The position numbers were made by a program, and so were the translations under genes. 64,000 nucleotides of DNA from Haemophilus influenzae. Lineage in GTDB: Bacteria; Pseudomonadota; Gammaproteobacteria; Enterobacterales; Pasteurellaceae. Of the stretch, positions 12,005 through 21,808 are shown piece after piece; positions within the stretch are counted from its first letter, which is position 1, and each line of letters starts with the position of its first letter. The DNA is taken from the NCBI RefSeq assembly GCF_019703545.1, contig NZ_AP018771.1, positions 186,001 through 250,000 on the forward strand, in the 5' to 3' direction. The notes beneath the pieces were generated by a model, which worked only from the letters and a program-made list of their open reading frames with translations, had not been told where the DNA came from and searched no databases.

Positions 12005-12146
12005 GATCTATATTACAACATCACTAAAAAGAGGTAAAATTTTTAAAGAAATGTTCAAAAATGAGATCTACTTAACATTTTTTTATATTGATATCCATTA
12101 GAATAAACCACAGTTAAATTTTAATCTTACATATTAGAGGTGACTT

Positions 12147-13763
12147 ATGACAGACTTAAATAAAGTGGTAAAAGAACTTGAAGCTCTTGGCATTTATGAC
12201 GTAAAAGAAGTTGTTTACAATCCAAGCTACGAGCAATTGTTTGAAGAAGAAACTAAACCAGGTTTAGAAGGCTTTGAAAAAGGTACTTTAACTACGACTG
12301 GTGCAGTGGCAGTAGATACAGGTATCTTCACAGGTCGTTCCCCAAAAGATAAATATATCGTGTTAGATGAAAAAACCAAAGATACTGTTTGGTGGACATC
12401 TGAAGTAGCAAAAAACGACAACAAGCCAATGAACCAAGCTACTTGGCAAAGCTTAAAAGACTTGGTAACCAACCAACTTTCTCGTAAACGCTTATTTGTA
12501 GTTGATGGTTTCTGTGGTGCGAGTGAACATGACCGTATTGCAGTGCGTATTGTCACTGAGGTAGCGTGGCAAGCACATTTTGTAAAAAATATGTTTATTC
12601 GCCCAACTGAAGAACAACTCAAAAATTTTGAACCAGATTTCGTTGTAATGAACGGTTCTAAAGTCACTAATCCAAACTGGAAAGAACAGGGTTTAAATTC
12701 AGAAAACTTTGTTGCATTCAACTTAACTGAGCGTATCCAATTAATCGGCGGTACTTGGTACGGCGGCGAAATGAAAAAAGGTATGTTCTCAATCATGAAC
12801 TACTTCCTACCACTTAAAGGTGTTGGTGCAATGCACTGCTCAGCTAACGTTGGTAAAGATGGCGATGTAGCAATCTTCTTCGGCTTATCTGGCACAGGTA
12901 AAACAACCCTTTCAACGGATCCAAAACGTGAATTAATCGGAGATGATGAACACGGTTGGGATGATGTTGGCATCTTTAACTTTGAAGGTGGTTGCTATGC
13001 GAAAACCATTCACCTTTCAGAAGAAAATGAACCAGATATTTACCGCGCTATCCGTCGCGACGCATTATTAGAAAACGTGGTTGTTCGTTCAGATGGTTCT
13101 GTTGATTTCGATGATGGTTCAAAAACAGAAAATACTCGCGTGTCTTACCCAATTTATCACATTGATAACATTGTAAAACCAGTTTCTCGTGCAGGTCACG
13201 CAACTAAAGTTATTTTCTTAACAGCAGATGCATTTGGCGTATTACCACCAGTATCTAAATTGACACCAGAACAAACTAAATACTACTTCTTATCTGGTTT
13301 CACAGCAAAATTAGCAGGGACTGAACGTGGTATTACTGAACCAACTCCAACTTTCTCAGCATGTTTCGGTGCTGCGTTCTTAACCCTTCACCCAACTCAA
13401 TATGCTGAAGTGTTAGTAAAACGTATGCAAGCAGTGGGTGCTGAAGCTTACTTAGTAAATACTGGTTGGAATGGTACAGGCAAACGTATCTCAATCAAAG
13501 ATACTCGCGGAATCATTGATGCAATCTTAGATGGCTCAATTGAAAAAGCTGAAATGGGCGAATTACCAATCTTCAACTTAGCCATTCCTAAAGCATTACC
13601 AGGTGTAGATTCTGCAATCTTAGATCCTCGCGATACTTACGCAGATAAAGCACAATGGCAATCAAAAGCTGAAGACTTAGCAGGTCGTTTTGTGAAAAAC
13701 TTTGTTAAATATGCAACTAACGAAGAAGGCAAAGCCTTAATTGCAGCTGGTCCTAAAGCTTAA
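12147..13763 (+). CDS. pckA: phosphoenolpyruvate carboxykinase (ATP)
   Basis: Converts oxaloacetate and ATP to PEP, the gateway step of gluconeogenesis. In capnophilic Pasteurellaceae it can also fix CO2 in the reverse direction. It has 538 residues. The phosphate-binding kinase-1a loop [12 protein letters not shown] lies near 248-259, the kinase-2 motif [11 protein letters not shown] near 266-276, and the substrate-site [10 protein letters not shown] near 65-74. A strong AGAGGTGAC site precedes the ATG. The AT-rich 140-base leader has no convincing CRP box. It ends in a USS-pair terminator. Confidence 0.98.
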   Translation: MTDLNKVVKELEALGIYDVKEVVYNPSYEQLFEEETKPGLEGFEKGTLTTTGAVAVDTGIFTGRSPKDKYIVLDEKTKDTVWWTSEVAKNDNKPMNQATWQSLKDLVTNQLSRKRLFVVDGFCGASEHDRIAVRIVTEVAWQAHFVKNMFIRPTEEQLKNFEPDFVVMNGSKVTNPNWKEQGLNSENFVAFNLTERIQLIGGTWYGGEMKKGMFSIMNYFLPLKGVGAMHCSANVGKDGDVAIFFGLSGTGKTTLSTDPKRELIGDDEHGWDDVGIFNFEGGCYAKTIHLSEENEPDIYRAIRRDALLENVVVRSDGSVDFDDGSKTENTRVSYPIYHIDNIVKPVSRAGHATKVIFLTADAFGVLPPVSKLTPEQTKYYFLSGFTAKLAGTERGITEPTPTFSACFGAAFLTLHPTQYAEVLVKRMQAVGAEAYLVNTGWNGTGKRISIKDTRGIIDAILDGSIEKAEMGELPIFNLAIPKALPGVDSAILDPRDTYADKAQWQSKAEDLAGRFVKNFVKYATNEEGKALIAAGPKA

Positions 13764-13784
13764 TTAAAAATACTAAAAATATTA

Positions 13785-13820
13785 ACCGCACTTTGGGTAA
13801 CTGAAGTGCGGTCATTTTTT
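13785..13820. terminator. USS-pair terminator after pckA
   Basis: Perfect ACCGCACTT (13785-13793) and AAGTGCGGT (13804-13812) arms with a 10-base loop are followed by CATTTTTTAT. Confidence 0.85.
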
Positions 13821-13914
13821 ATCTGTTTTCAAGCTGATAAATGTATTCAAAAATTTAAAAAAATCCAGTAAAATCACGGCGTTCTAACTTTCATCAATTA
13901 AAAAGGACAATGCA

Positions 13915-14472
13915 ATGCTTAACCAAATTAAAAAAGATGCTCAAGATCGTATGGAAAAAAGCCTTGAAGCATTAAAAGGTCATATTTCAAAAATTCGTAC
14001 TGGTCGTGCGCAACCGAGTTTACTTGATGCAATTCAAGTTGAATATTACGGTGCAGCAACGCCACTTCGCCAATTAGCAAACGTAGTGGCAGAAGATGCG
14101 CGTACATTAGCTGTAACTGTTTTTGATCGTTCTTTAATCTCTGCGGTAGAAAAAGCCATTTTAACCTCAGATTTAGGTTTAAACCCATCTTCAGCGGGTA
14201 CTACAATCCGTGTTCCGCTTCCGCCATTAACAGAAGAACGTCGTCGCGATTTAATCAAGATCGTAAAAGGCGAAGGTGAACAAGGTAAAGTTGCGATTCG
14301 CAACGTACGTCGTGATGCGAATGATAAAATCAAAGCATTATTAAAAGACAAAGAAATCAGCGAAAACGAACAACATAAAGCAGAAGAAGAAATCCAAAAA
14401 ATCACAGATATTTACATTAAAAAAGTAGATGAAGTATTAGCGGATAAAGAAAAAGAATTAATGGATTTCTAA
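13915..14472 (+). CDS. frr: ribosome recycling factor
   Basis: Splits post-termination ribosomes together with EF-G. It has 185 residues, the standard length, with the long helical-bundle signature: [26 protein letters not shown] near residues 12-37 and the highly conserved [28 protein letters not shown] region near 105-135. AAAAGGAC precedes the ATG. dxr follows downstream, beyond an intrinsic terminator, so the two genes may be separately transcribed. Confidence 0.98.
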   Translation: MLNQIKKDAQDRMEKSLEALKGHISKIRTGRAQPSLLDAIQVEYYGAATPLRQLANVVAEDARTLAVTVFDRSLISAVEKAILTSDLGLNPSSAGTTIRVPLPPLTEERRRDLIKIVKGEGEQGKVAIRNVRRDANDKIKALLKDKEISENEQHKAEEEIQKITDIYIKKVDEVLADKEKELMDF

Positions 14473-14486
14473 TCATAAAAAATGCG

Positions 14487-14519
14487 AAAGGCAGACAGTT
14501 TTGTCTGCCTTTATTTTAT
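14487..14519 (+). terminator. intrinsic terminator after frr
   Basis: A 10-base perfect stem (AAAGGCAGAC / GTCTGCCTTT) with a 6-base loop is followed by ATTTTATT. Confidence 0.9.
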
Positions 14520-14580
14520 TAGGTATGCAAATTTAGACGTACCAATGAAAATATAATCAACAAAGTGCGGTAAAGATTCT

Positions 14581-15774
14581 ATGCAAAAACAAAACATTGT
14601 CATTCTTGGTTCAACAGGATCAATCGGTAAGAGTACCCTTTCTGTTATTGAAAATAATCCTGAAAAATATCATGCATTTGCACTCGTCGGCGGAAAAAAT
14701 GTAGAAACAATGTTTGAACAATGTATCAAATTCCGACCGCACTTTGCGGCTCTTGATGATGTAAATGCGGCTAAAATTTTACGTGAAAAATTAATTGCGC
14801 ATCATATTCCAACGAAAGTATTAGCAGGACGACGAGCTATTTGCGAACTCGCAGCACACCCAGATGCCGATCAGATAATGGCGTCGATTGTTGGTGCAGC
14901 AGGATTGTTACCGACTCTTTCAGCGGTTAAAGCAGGTAAACGGGTATTACTGGCAAATAAAGAATCACTGGTAACCTGCGGACAGCTTTTTATTGATGCT
15001 GTAAAAAACTATAGCGCGAAGCTTTTACCAGTAGATAGTGAACATAATGCTATTTTTCAATCGTTACCGCCAGAAGCACAAGAAAAAATTGGTTTTTGCC
15101 CACTTTCTGAATTAGGTGTAAGTAAAATTATACTCACTGGTTCTGGCGGACCATTCCGTTACACGCCACTTGAACAATTCACCAACATAACACCAGAACA
15201 AGCAGTTGCGCACCCTAATTGGTCTATGGGTAAAAAAATTTCTGTCGATTCAGCTACAATGATGAATAAGGGCTTGGAATACATTGAGGCTCGCTGGCTT
15301 TTCAACGCAAGTGCGGAAGAAATGGAAGTCATTATTCATCCACAATCGATTATTCATTCTATGGTGCGTTATGTTGATGGCTCAGTCATAGCTCAAATGG
15401 GAAATCCAGATATGCGTACACCAATTGCAGAAACTATGGCATATCCTCACCGCACTTTTGCTGGAGTAGAACCACTCGATTTCTTTAAAATCAAAGAACT
15501 GACATTTATTGAACCTGATTTTAATCGCTATCCAAATTTAAAACTGGCTATTGATGCCTTTGCTGCGGGTCAATATGCGACAACAGCAATGAATGCAGCT
15601 AATGAAATTGCCGTACAAGCATTTTTAGATCGTCAAATTAGTTTTATGGATATTGCAAAAATTAATTTGAAAACAATTGAGAAAATTTCGCCTTATACCA
15701 TTCAAAATATTGATGATGTACTCGAAATTGATGCACAAGCAAGAGAGATTGCGAAAACACTAATTGGTGAATAG
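14581..15774 (+). CDS. dxr: 1-deoxy-D-xylulose 5-phosphate reductoisomerase
   Basis: Second step of the non-mevalonate isoprenoid pathway, giving MEP with NADPH. It has 397 residues. The NADPH-binding [11 protein letters not shown] is near residues 10-20. The metal/substrate site is in [12 protein letters not shown] near 150-161, with the catalytic loop and [27 protein letters not shown] near 220-246. A USS sits directly before the gene at 14565 and more lie inside near 14735 and 15450. In other gammaproteobacteria uppS-cdsA follow dxr; here a convergent permease gene follows instead. Confidence 0.97.
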   Translation: MQKQNIVILGSTGSIGKSTLSVIENNPEKYHAFALVGGKNVETMFEQCIKFRPHFAALDDVNAAKILREKLIAHHIPTKVLAGRRAICELAAHPDADQIMASIVGAAGLLPTLSAVKAGKRVLLANKESLVTCGQLFIDAVKNYSAKLLPVDSEHNAIFQSLPPEAQEKIGFCPLSELGVSKIILTGSGGPFRYTPLEQFTNITPEQAVAHPNWSMGKKISVDSATMMNKGLEYIEARWLFNASAEEMEVIIHPQSIIHSMVRYVDGSVIAQMGNPDMRTPIAETMAYPHRTFAGVEPLDFFKIKELTFIEPDFNRYPNLKLAIDAFAAGQYATTAMNAANEIAVQAFLDRQISFMDIAKINLKTIEKISPYTIQNIDDVLEIDAQAREIAKTLIGE

Positions 15775-15798
15775 GCCTAGAATAACTAGGTCTAGTTT
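15774..15798. terminator. possible terminator between dxr and the permease gene
   Basis: A 7-base imperfect stem (GGCCTAG / CTAGGTC, one G-U pair) with an AATAA loop starts at the last base of the dxr stop codon and runs into TAGTTTAT. The stem is modest and the U-tract weak. It would serve the convergent pair dxr and the TauE-family gene. Confidence 0.35.
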
Positions 15799-15805
15799 AT
15801 TCGAT

Positions 15806-16615
15806 TTAATGGAATACAAATTCCAAAATGCACATATAGGCTGCAATACAAAATAAAATAATCGCCAATAATTTTCTTGTTAAAACTGGATTCATTAATC
15901 CACGCAATTTCATTGAGAAGAAACTCATTCCAAATGAACCCAAGGTAACGACACCAACTACAAGAAAATTTACATACCCTAATTGACCACTTAGGCTGAT
16001 ATCATAGGGAAAAGCTCTAGTGAGATAGCCGTATAGATTACCAATACCGCCAATAATCATCATATAGTTCGTATAAACGGCAATTTGTTGCGTTTTTACC
16101 CCCTTTAGTTGCCCGACAAGGGGCGCAAGAATAGAACCGCCTCCAATACCTGTAATACCCGCAATTAAGCCTCCTCCACAAAAACTAATACTACCTTTAG
16201 CTCGTTCTATAGGAGACATATTAAACACTTCTATTTGTATTCTCGATCTGTTCAAAAATGTTTTAATTGCTAGTGCACTCAAACTAACCGTAAAAATTAA
16301 ACTAATTATCGCTGTAGAAAAATAAAAACTTAATTCAAAACCAATTTGCACCCCAATTACCATAGCAATAGACCATAAAATCATATTGATATAATCAATT
16401 TTAATTTTTTGCTTATGGAAAAATAATAAATTAATCAATGCGGTACACATCACAATGGTGAGTGACGTAGCTGAAATAACTTGAATCGGCAATTCGGGAA
16501 ATAACGTACGTAAAATTGGCACCATCAATACCCCACCGCCAATACCAAAAATAGCAGAAACCATATTGGTACAAATACCGCAAATCAGTAAGATAAAAAT
16601 TGTACTAAACGCCAT
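15806..16615 (-). CDS. TauE/SafE-family sulfite exporter-like membrane protein
   Basis: A 269-residue inner-membrane protein of the TauE/SafE (DUF81) family, whose members export or import sulfite, sulfoacetate and related organosulfur anions. About eight hydrophobic segments can be counted. The two family repeats are marked by the glycine clusters FGIGGGVLMVP near residue 25 and ITGIGGGSILAPLVG near residue 155. The substrate cannot be told from the sequence. It is divergent from the sulfatase-maturase-like gene, with about 130 bases between that hold an FNR-like site. A link to sulfur or sulfate-ester metabolism is suggestive but unproven. Confidence 0.85.
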   Translation of the reverse strand: MAFSTIFILLICGICTNMVSAIFGIGGGVLMVPILRTLFPELPIQVISATSLTIVMCTALINLLFFHKQKIKIDYINMILWSIAMVIGVQIGFELSFYFSTAIISLIFTVSLSALAIKTFLNRSRIQIEVFNMSPIERAKGSISFCGGGLIAGITGIGGGSILAPLVGQLKGVKTQQIAVYTNYMMIIGGIGNLYGYLTRAFPYDISLSGQLGYVNFLVVGVVTLGSFGMSFFSMKLRGLMNPVLTRKLLAIILFCIAAYMCILEFVFH

Positions 16616-16680
16616 CTTAGATCCTATTTAAAAATTCATTTAATCATACTTCATTTTGACGTAAGAGCATATGCGCAACT

Positions 16681-16722
16681 TATGATCGCTATCATATACA
16701 GTTAAAATTATTCTGCTATGAT
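16681..16722 (+). promoter_or_regulatory. FNR-type site and -10 element before the radical-SAM gene
   Basis: TATGATCGCTATCATA (16681-16696) is a perfect palindrome with the FNR half-site cores TGAT-N4-ATCA. A TATGAT -10 box is at 16717-16722. If transcription starts near 16729, the palindrome is centred about 40 bases upstream, the class II activator position. The promoter reading is inference. A related Crp/Fnr-family protein could also be the ligand of this site. Confidence 0.55.
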
Positions 16723-16748
16723 AAAAAGAATAAGGAGGATACATAGAT

Positions 16749-17831
16749 ATGAATTCATTTCAATTAATGGCAAAACCTACTAGTTCAATTTGTAATTTAG
16801 ATTGTCAATATTGCTTTTACTTGGAAAAACCTCACTTAAATCAACGGGCTATGACTAATGAAGTATTAGAAGCCTATATCAAATCCTATATTGAAACAAC
16901 GCCTCAACAACAAGTTACTTTCCTATGGCAAGGCGGCGAGCCAACCATAGCAGGTCTTGATTTCTACAAAAGAGCGGTCAATTTTCAGCATAAATATGCT
17001 AATGGCAAACAAATTGAGAATTCTCTACAAACGAATGGGGTATTACTTAATGCCGATTGGTGCCGTTTTCTTCACGATCATCACTTCCTTGTAGGACTTT
17101 CTATAGATGGGCCTAAGCACTTACACGATACCTATCGTTTAACTAAAAATGGCAAAGGCTCATTTCAACAAGTAATGAATGCTCTCGATTTACTCTATAA
17201 TTACCAAGTTTCTTTTAATACGCTAACTGTAGTACATAATCTTAATGTTCAATATGCTAAAGAAATCTACCATTTCTTGAAAAGAATAGGTTCATCTTAT
17301 ATGCAATTTATTCCACTAATGGGCGATTACAAACAACAAGCTACAGCAAAAGACTACGGTCAATTTTTAATTAATATTTTTGATGAATGGTATGCCAATG
17401 ATGTCGGCAAAATTGGTATTCAATTTATTGAACAATGGTTTATGGCCTATCTTGGATTACAACCTGATTTATGTATTTTTCGTGAAACCTGCGGTGATCA
17501 ATTGGTTATTGAACAAAATGGCGATATTTATAGTTGCGATCATTATGTTTATCCTGAATATAAACTCGGAAATCTTATTGAAACCCCTCTAATACAGCTC
17601 CTTAATAATAATACTAAACAAAAGAATTTTGGCGCAGCGAAATCTTTTCTTTCCGAACAGTGTAAAATCTGTAAGTTTCGCTTTGCATGTCACGGAGGAT
17701 GTCCAAAACATCGTACAATTCAAGGATTTGGTAAAGCACATAATCAACTTTGTGAGGCATATTATTCTGCACTTTCTCATATGGATCCATATTTAAAGTC
17801 ATTTGCAAAATCATTTGGCAAAATAAAATAA
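16749..17831 (+). CDS. radical SAM/SPASM anaerobic sulfatase-maturase-like enzyme
   Basis: A 360-residue radical-SAM protein of the anSME (AslB/YdeM/ChuR) group, which converts a Cys or Ser of sulfatases to formylglycine without oxygen. The SAM cluster CNLDCQYC (Cys15, Cys19, Cys22) is followed by the aromatic FYLEK. FLWQGGEPTIAG and LSIDGPKHLHD are standard core segments. The SPASM domain supplies further Cys: FRETCGDQLVIEQNGDIYSCDHYV, which includes the Cys-Asp catalytic region of anSMEs, and the C-terminal CKICKFRFACHGGCPK. AAGGAGGATA precedes the ATG. No sulfatase gene is in the window, so its target is elsewhere or it modifies another protein. Confidence 0.85.
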   Translation: MNSFQLMAKPTSSICNLDCQYCFYLEKPHLNQRAMTNEVLEAYIKSYIETTPQQQVTFLWQGGEPTIAGLDFYKRAVNFQHKYANGKQIENSLQTNGVLLNADWCRFLHDHHFLVGLSIDGPKHLHDTYRLTKNGKGSFQQVMNALDLLYNYQVSFNTLTVVHNLNVQYAKEIYHFLKRIGSSYMQFIPLMGDYKQQATAKDYGQFLINIFDEWYANDVGKIGIQFIEQWFMAYLGLQPDLCIFRETCGDQLVIEQNGDIYSCDHYVYPEYKLGNLIETPLIQLLNNNTKQKNFGAAKSFLSEQCKICKFRFACHGGCPKHRTIQGFGKAHNQLCEAYYSALSHMDPYLKSFAKSFGKIK

Positions 17832-17949
17832 TATTTATCTAGCTCAAAATTTTGTTAAACACTTCACATTTTTATAATTTGCTTATAGCAGAAAAATATA
17901 GAAATTTGTATAGTAATCTAAAGTTATTTATATATTAAAAGACGCCTTT

Positions 17950-18546
17950 ATGTTTACATTGCCCTATTATCTACCACAAAACTTAAATAAATGTATTATT
18001 TCTGAGAGTAAAACTCTAGAAAAAAACAGCTTAATTTATGCACAAGGCGAGAAGCCTAAAGAATTTTATTTTTTAAAACAAGGGCTAGTTGGTCTGTATC
18101 ATAGTCTGGAAAATGGCAAAGAAACATTGACTCGACTTTATCACGCTAATGAATATTTTGGTTTTCGTACTATTTTTAGTGAAACATCTTATCATTGCAG
18201 TGCAAAAGTATTAATGGAAGCCGATATAGTTAGAATATTTCCTGGTAATCACGCAAATTTTATTGCAAATAACCCTGATTTTTCTTGTTATCTTATGAAA
18301 CAACTTTCTAATGAATTATATGATGCAGAACACCGAATAAGTAATACAGCTTATAAGCGTAGTTACGAACGTATTATTGATGCCATTGAAAATTTAACTG
18401 ACAGTTATCCCGATTATCCTTGGACCTACCGAGAAGTAGCGGAATTTTGTGGATGTGAAACTGAAACCGCAATTCGTATTAGTAGAGAGCTTAAAAAACA
18501 AGGAATTTTAGATAAAAATACACGACATCTACGAATATGCTCTTAA
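17950..18546 (+). CDS. Crp/Fnr-family transcriptional regulator
   Basis: 198 residues. The N-terminal part is a cyclic-nucleotide-binding-like beta-roll (LEKNSLIYAQGEKPKEFYFLKQGLVGLYH, then HANEYFGFRTIF). The C-terminal winged helix-turn-helix is TYREVAEFCGCETETAIRISRELKKQGIL near residues 160-190. It lacks the N-terminal Cys cluster of true FNR and the full cAMP-pocket signature of CRP, so the signal it senses is unknown. The ribosome-binding site is weak (GACGCC). It lies 118 bases after the radical-SAM gene on the same strand and may regulate it; that is inference from position. Confidence 0.82.
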   Translation: MFTLPYYLPQNLNKCIISESKTLEKNSLIYAQGEKPKEFYFLKQGLVGLYHSLENGKETLTRLYHANEYFGFRTIFSETSYHCSAKVLMEADIVRIFPGNHANFIANNPDFSCYLMKQLSNELYDAEHRISNTAYKRSYERIIDAIENLTDSYPDYPWTYREVAEFCGCETETAIRISRELKKQGILDKNTRHLRICS

Positions 18547-18626
18547 AATTTACCACTGCTCGCTGATTGTAAATAATATATCTAAGTAATGATTAAATCA
18601 GATAAAGATTTTTGTAATTTATAAAA

Positions 18627-18664
18627 TAAAAAAGCCCACTATATAAAGTGAGCTTCTTTTTAGA
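18627..18664. terminator. bidirectional terminator between the regulator gene and rplQ
   Basis: The stem AGCCCACT / AGTGAGCT (one mismatch) is flanked by an A-rich tract on one side and TTCTTTTT on the other. It can therefore end both the + strand regulator transcript and the long minus-strand alpha operon. Confidence 0.75.
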
Positions 18665-18672
18665 ATTAATTT

Positions 18673-19059
18673 TTATTCCTCAGTTGTTGCCTCAGCAACT
18701 TCTGGACGATCAACTAACTCAATGTATGCCATTGGTGCATTATCGCCTGCACGGAAACCACATTTCAAAATGCGAGTGTAACCACCTGCACGTTGAGCAA
18801 AACGTGGACCTAATTCATTAAATAATTTTGCAACAGTTTCAACGTTGCGAGTACGAGCGAATGCTAAACGACGGTTAGCAACGCTATCTACTTTTGCTAA
18901 TGTAATTAACGGTTCAACTACACGGCGTAATTCTTTAGCTTTAGGCAAAGTAGTCTTAATGATTTCATGACTAACTAAAGCACTTGCTAAGTTACGGAAC
19001 ATCGCTTGACGATGACTACTATTACGGTTTAGTTGACGACCACTCTTACGATGGCGCAT
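18673..19059 (-). CDS. rplQ: 50S ribosomal protein L17
   Basis: 128 residues, starting [20 protein letters not shown] as in all bacterial L17, with the [32 protein letters not shown] core. L17 lies near the peptide exit tunnel of the 50S subunit. Last gene of the alpha operon, 40 bases after rpoA and followed by the operon terminator. Confidence 0.98.
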   Translation of the reverse strand: MRHRKSGRQLNRNSSHRQAMFRNLASALVSHEIIKTTLPKAKELRRVVEPLITLAKVDSVANRRLAFARTRNVETVAKLFNELGPRFAQRAGGYTRILKCGFRAGDNAPMAYIELVDRPEVAEATTEE

Positions 19060-19099
19060 GATCTTATCCTTCTCAGAAAAATCTTAACCTATGACCAAA

Positions 19100-20086
19100 C
19101 TAGTCTTCAGCAATACTTGCTGGCGGCCAATTTTCAAGGCGCATACCAAGTGACAAGCCACGAGAAGCAAGAACATCCTTAATTTCAGTAAGAGATTTCT
19201 TACCAAGATTAGGGGTTTTTAATAATTCTACTTCAGTACGTTGCACTAAATCACCGATATAATGAATTGTTTCTGCTTTCAAACAGTTAGCAGAACGAAC
19301 TGTCAGCTCTAAATCATCTACAGGACGTAATAAAATCGGATCAAATTCCGGTTTTTCTTCCTTAATCTCAGGCTGACGAACATCACGTAAATCAACGAAT
19401 GCATCAAGTTGCTCCGCCAAGATTGTTGCTGCACGACGAATTGCTTCTTCTGGCTCAAGTGCACCATTAGTTTCTAACTCAATAACGAGCTTATCCAAAT
19501 CTGTACGCTGCTCAACACGAGCTGCCTCTACATTATACGCAATTCGTTCAACCGGACTATAACAAGCATCAACAAGCAAACGACCAATTGGACGTTCTTC
19601 TTGCGTATGTGTACGAGATGAAGCAGGAACATATCCTCTACCACGCTGAACACGTATACGCATACTAATTGAAGCGTTTTCATCAGTTAAATGACAAATC
19701 ACATGATCTGGATTTACAATTTCAACATCACCATCATGGGTAATGTCCGCTGCAACAACAGGGCCAATTCCAGATTTATTTAATGTCAGAATAACGTCAT
19801 CTTTATTCTGTACTTTAACCGCTAGACCTTTAAGGTTCAAAAGTACTTCAAGAATATCTTCTTGAACACCTTCCTTACTACTATATTCATGCAATACGCC
19901 ATCAATTTCTACTTCAGTTACAGCACAACCTGGCATTGAAGACAGAAGGATACGACGCAATGCATTACCTAGAGTATGACCAAAACCACGCTCTAACGGT
20001 TCTAAGATCACTTTAGCATGTGTTGAACTAATTTGTTCAATATCTACTAAACGTGGTTTTAAAAATTCTGTAACAGAACCCTGCAT
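19100..20086 (-). CDS. rpoA: DNA-directed RNA polymerase subunit alpha
   Basis: 328 residues, full length. The N-terminal assembly domain has the dimer-forming segment [21 protein letters not shown] near residues 34-54. A linker around 235-250 ([13 protein letters not shown]) follows. The C-terminal domain carries the UP-element/activator-contact surface [17 protein letters not shown] and the [21 protein letters not shown] helix-hairpin-helix. It lies between rpsD and rplQ, as in the E. coli alpha operon. Confidence 0.99.
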
Positions 20087-20117
20087 TTTATCCTCTCTTT
20101 GGTTTTAAGCTTAACTA

Positions 20118-20738
20118 TTATTTAGAGTAAAGCTCAACGATCAGATGTTCGTTAATGTCTGCTGATAAATCAGAACGTTCAGGAACACGTTTGAATACAC
20201 CTTCCATTTTTGCAGAATCAACTTCTAACCATGTTGGTTTTTCTCTTTGCTCTGCTAATTCTAATGATGCTTTAATACGAGCTTGTTTTTTCGATTTTTC
20301 ACGAATAGCAACTACATCATTTACAGAAACTTGGAAAGATGGAATATTAACAACACGACCATTCACAACAATTGCTTTATGACTCACTAATTGACGAGCC
20401 TCTGCGCGAGTTGCAGCAAATCCCATGCGATAAACAACGTTATCCAATCTACCTTCTAATAACACTAATAAATTTTCACCAGTGTTACCTTTCAAACGGT
20501 TTGCTTCTTTATAGTAGTTACGGAATTGACGTTCTAAAATACCATAGATACGACGAACTTTTTGTTTTTCACGTAACTGACTACCATAGTCAGACAAACG
20601 CGGTTTACGAGCACCGTGCTGACCCGGTGCTGTATCAATTTTACATTTTGAATCAATCGCACGCACGCCTGATTTAAGGAATAAATCAGTGCCTTCACGA
20701 CGGCTGAGCTTGAGTTTAGGACCCAAATATCTTGCCAT
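20118..20738 (-). CDS. rpsD: 30S ribosomal protein S4
   Basis: 206 residues. [23 protein letters not shown] opens the protein and the S4 RNA-binding domain ([37 protein letters not shown]) spans about 95-140. S4 binds 16S rRNA early in assembly and, in gammaproteobacteria, represses its own operon through the leader before rpsM, which is recognisable here. Confidence 0.99.
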   Translation of the reverse strand: MARYLGPKLKLSRREGTDLFLKSGVRAIDSKCKIDTAPGQHGARKPRLSDYGSQLREKQKVRRIYGILERQFRNYYKEANRLKGNTGENLLVLLEGRLDNVVYRMGFAATRAEARQLVSHKAIVVNGRVVNIPSFQVSVNDVVAIREKSKKQARIKASLELAEQREKPTWLEVDSAKMEGVFKRVPERSDLSADINEHLIVELYSK

Positions 20739-20765
20739 TTTCTTTCTCCAACTATCCTATACGTC

Positions 20766-21161
<396 letters not shown>

Positions 21162-21170
21162 TTACCCCGA

Positions 21171-21527
21171 CTATTTTTTGATCGGCTTACGTGGACCCTT
21201 ACGGGTACGCGCATTAGTTTTAGTACGTTGACCACGTACTGGTAAACTACGACGATGACGTAAACCACGATAGCATCCTAAGTCTAAAAGACGTTTGATG
21301 TTTAGTGTTACTTCACGACGTAAGTCACCTTCAACGGTAAATTTACCAACTTCGTCACGCAGTTTGTCAATCTGCTCTTCAGACAATTCTCTGATCTTAA
21401 CATCTTCAGCAATACCCGCTGCTGCACAAATAGCTTGTGAACGAGTTTTACCAATACCGTAAATGGCAGTTAAAGCGATTACAGCGTGTTTATGATCAGG
21501 AATGTTAATGCCTGCAATACGGGCCAC
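21171..21527 (-). CDS. rpsM: 30S ribosomal protein S13
   Basis: 118 residues: [26 protein letters not shown] at the N terminus, the basic [17 protein letters not shown] tail at the C terminus. The start codon is GTG inside AGGAGTGCATAGTGGCC, the same unusual start and context found in E. coli, where it forms part of the S4-binding pseudoknot. First gene of the alpha operon. Confidence 0.99.
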   Translation of the reverse strand: MARIAGINIPDHKHAVIALTAIYGIGKTRSQAICAAAGIAEDVKIRELSEEQIDKLRDEVGKFTVEGDLRREVTLNIKRLLDLGCYRGLRHRRSLPVRGQRTKTNARTRKGPRKPIKK

Positions 21528-21608
21528 TATGCACTCCTATATTTTAATTAATTTGATATTCTGATCTTGAAAAGCCCGTTTTCAGGATACTCAAACAGAA
21601 TATCAAGG
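21519..21608 (-). promoter_or_regulatory. alpha-operon leader (S4-responsive, Alpha_RBS type)
   Basis: On the minus strand the leader contains GAGTATCCTGAAAACGGGCT followed by TTTCA, practically identical to the E. coli alpha leader as I recall it. It is enclosed by an 11-base perfect inverted repeat (21553-21563 with 21596-21606) and runs into the GTG start of rpsM. In E. coli this RNA folds into a pseudoknot that S4 stabilises to block translation. A further 9-base-pair stem (GTTGAG/CTCAAC core) lies just upstream at about 21616-21641. Confidence 0.85.
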
Positions 21609-21666
21609 ACATAAATGAGTTGAGCAGTATAACTACTCAACTGGTTCTTGGCAAGAAAAATGTTAA

Positions 21667-21780
21667 TTAACCTTGACGTTGTTTGTGTTTAGGGTCGCTA
21701 CACAATACGCGTACAACACCCTCACGTTTAACAATCTTACAGTTACGACACATTTTCTTTACGGAAGCACGAACTTTCAT
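21667..21780 (-). CDS. rpmJ: 50S ribosomal protein L36
   Basis: 37 residues, too short for routine ORF lists: begins [11 protein letters not shown] and ends KHKQRQG. The zinc-type ligand set is present (CRNC, then C and H in VLCSDPKHK), so this is the zinc-dependent paralogue. It lies between secY (28-base gap) and the alpha leader, its standard place at the end of the spc operon. Confidence 0.97.
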
Positions 21781-21808
21781 TGCTTATCCTTTTACTTTAA
21801 ATGAACAA

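Noticed and set aside
12005..12146. CRP site before pckA
   Set aside because: TGAGATCTACTTAACA has only one recognisable half-site; too weak to list although CRP control of pckA would make sense.
17589..17814. Two overlapping minus-strand frames inside the radical-SAM gene
   Set aside because: Both are antisense shadows of the Cys-rich SPASM domain (Cys codons read as other residues) with no start signals.
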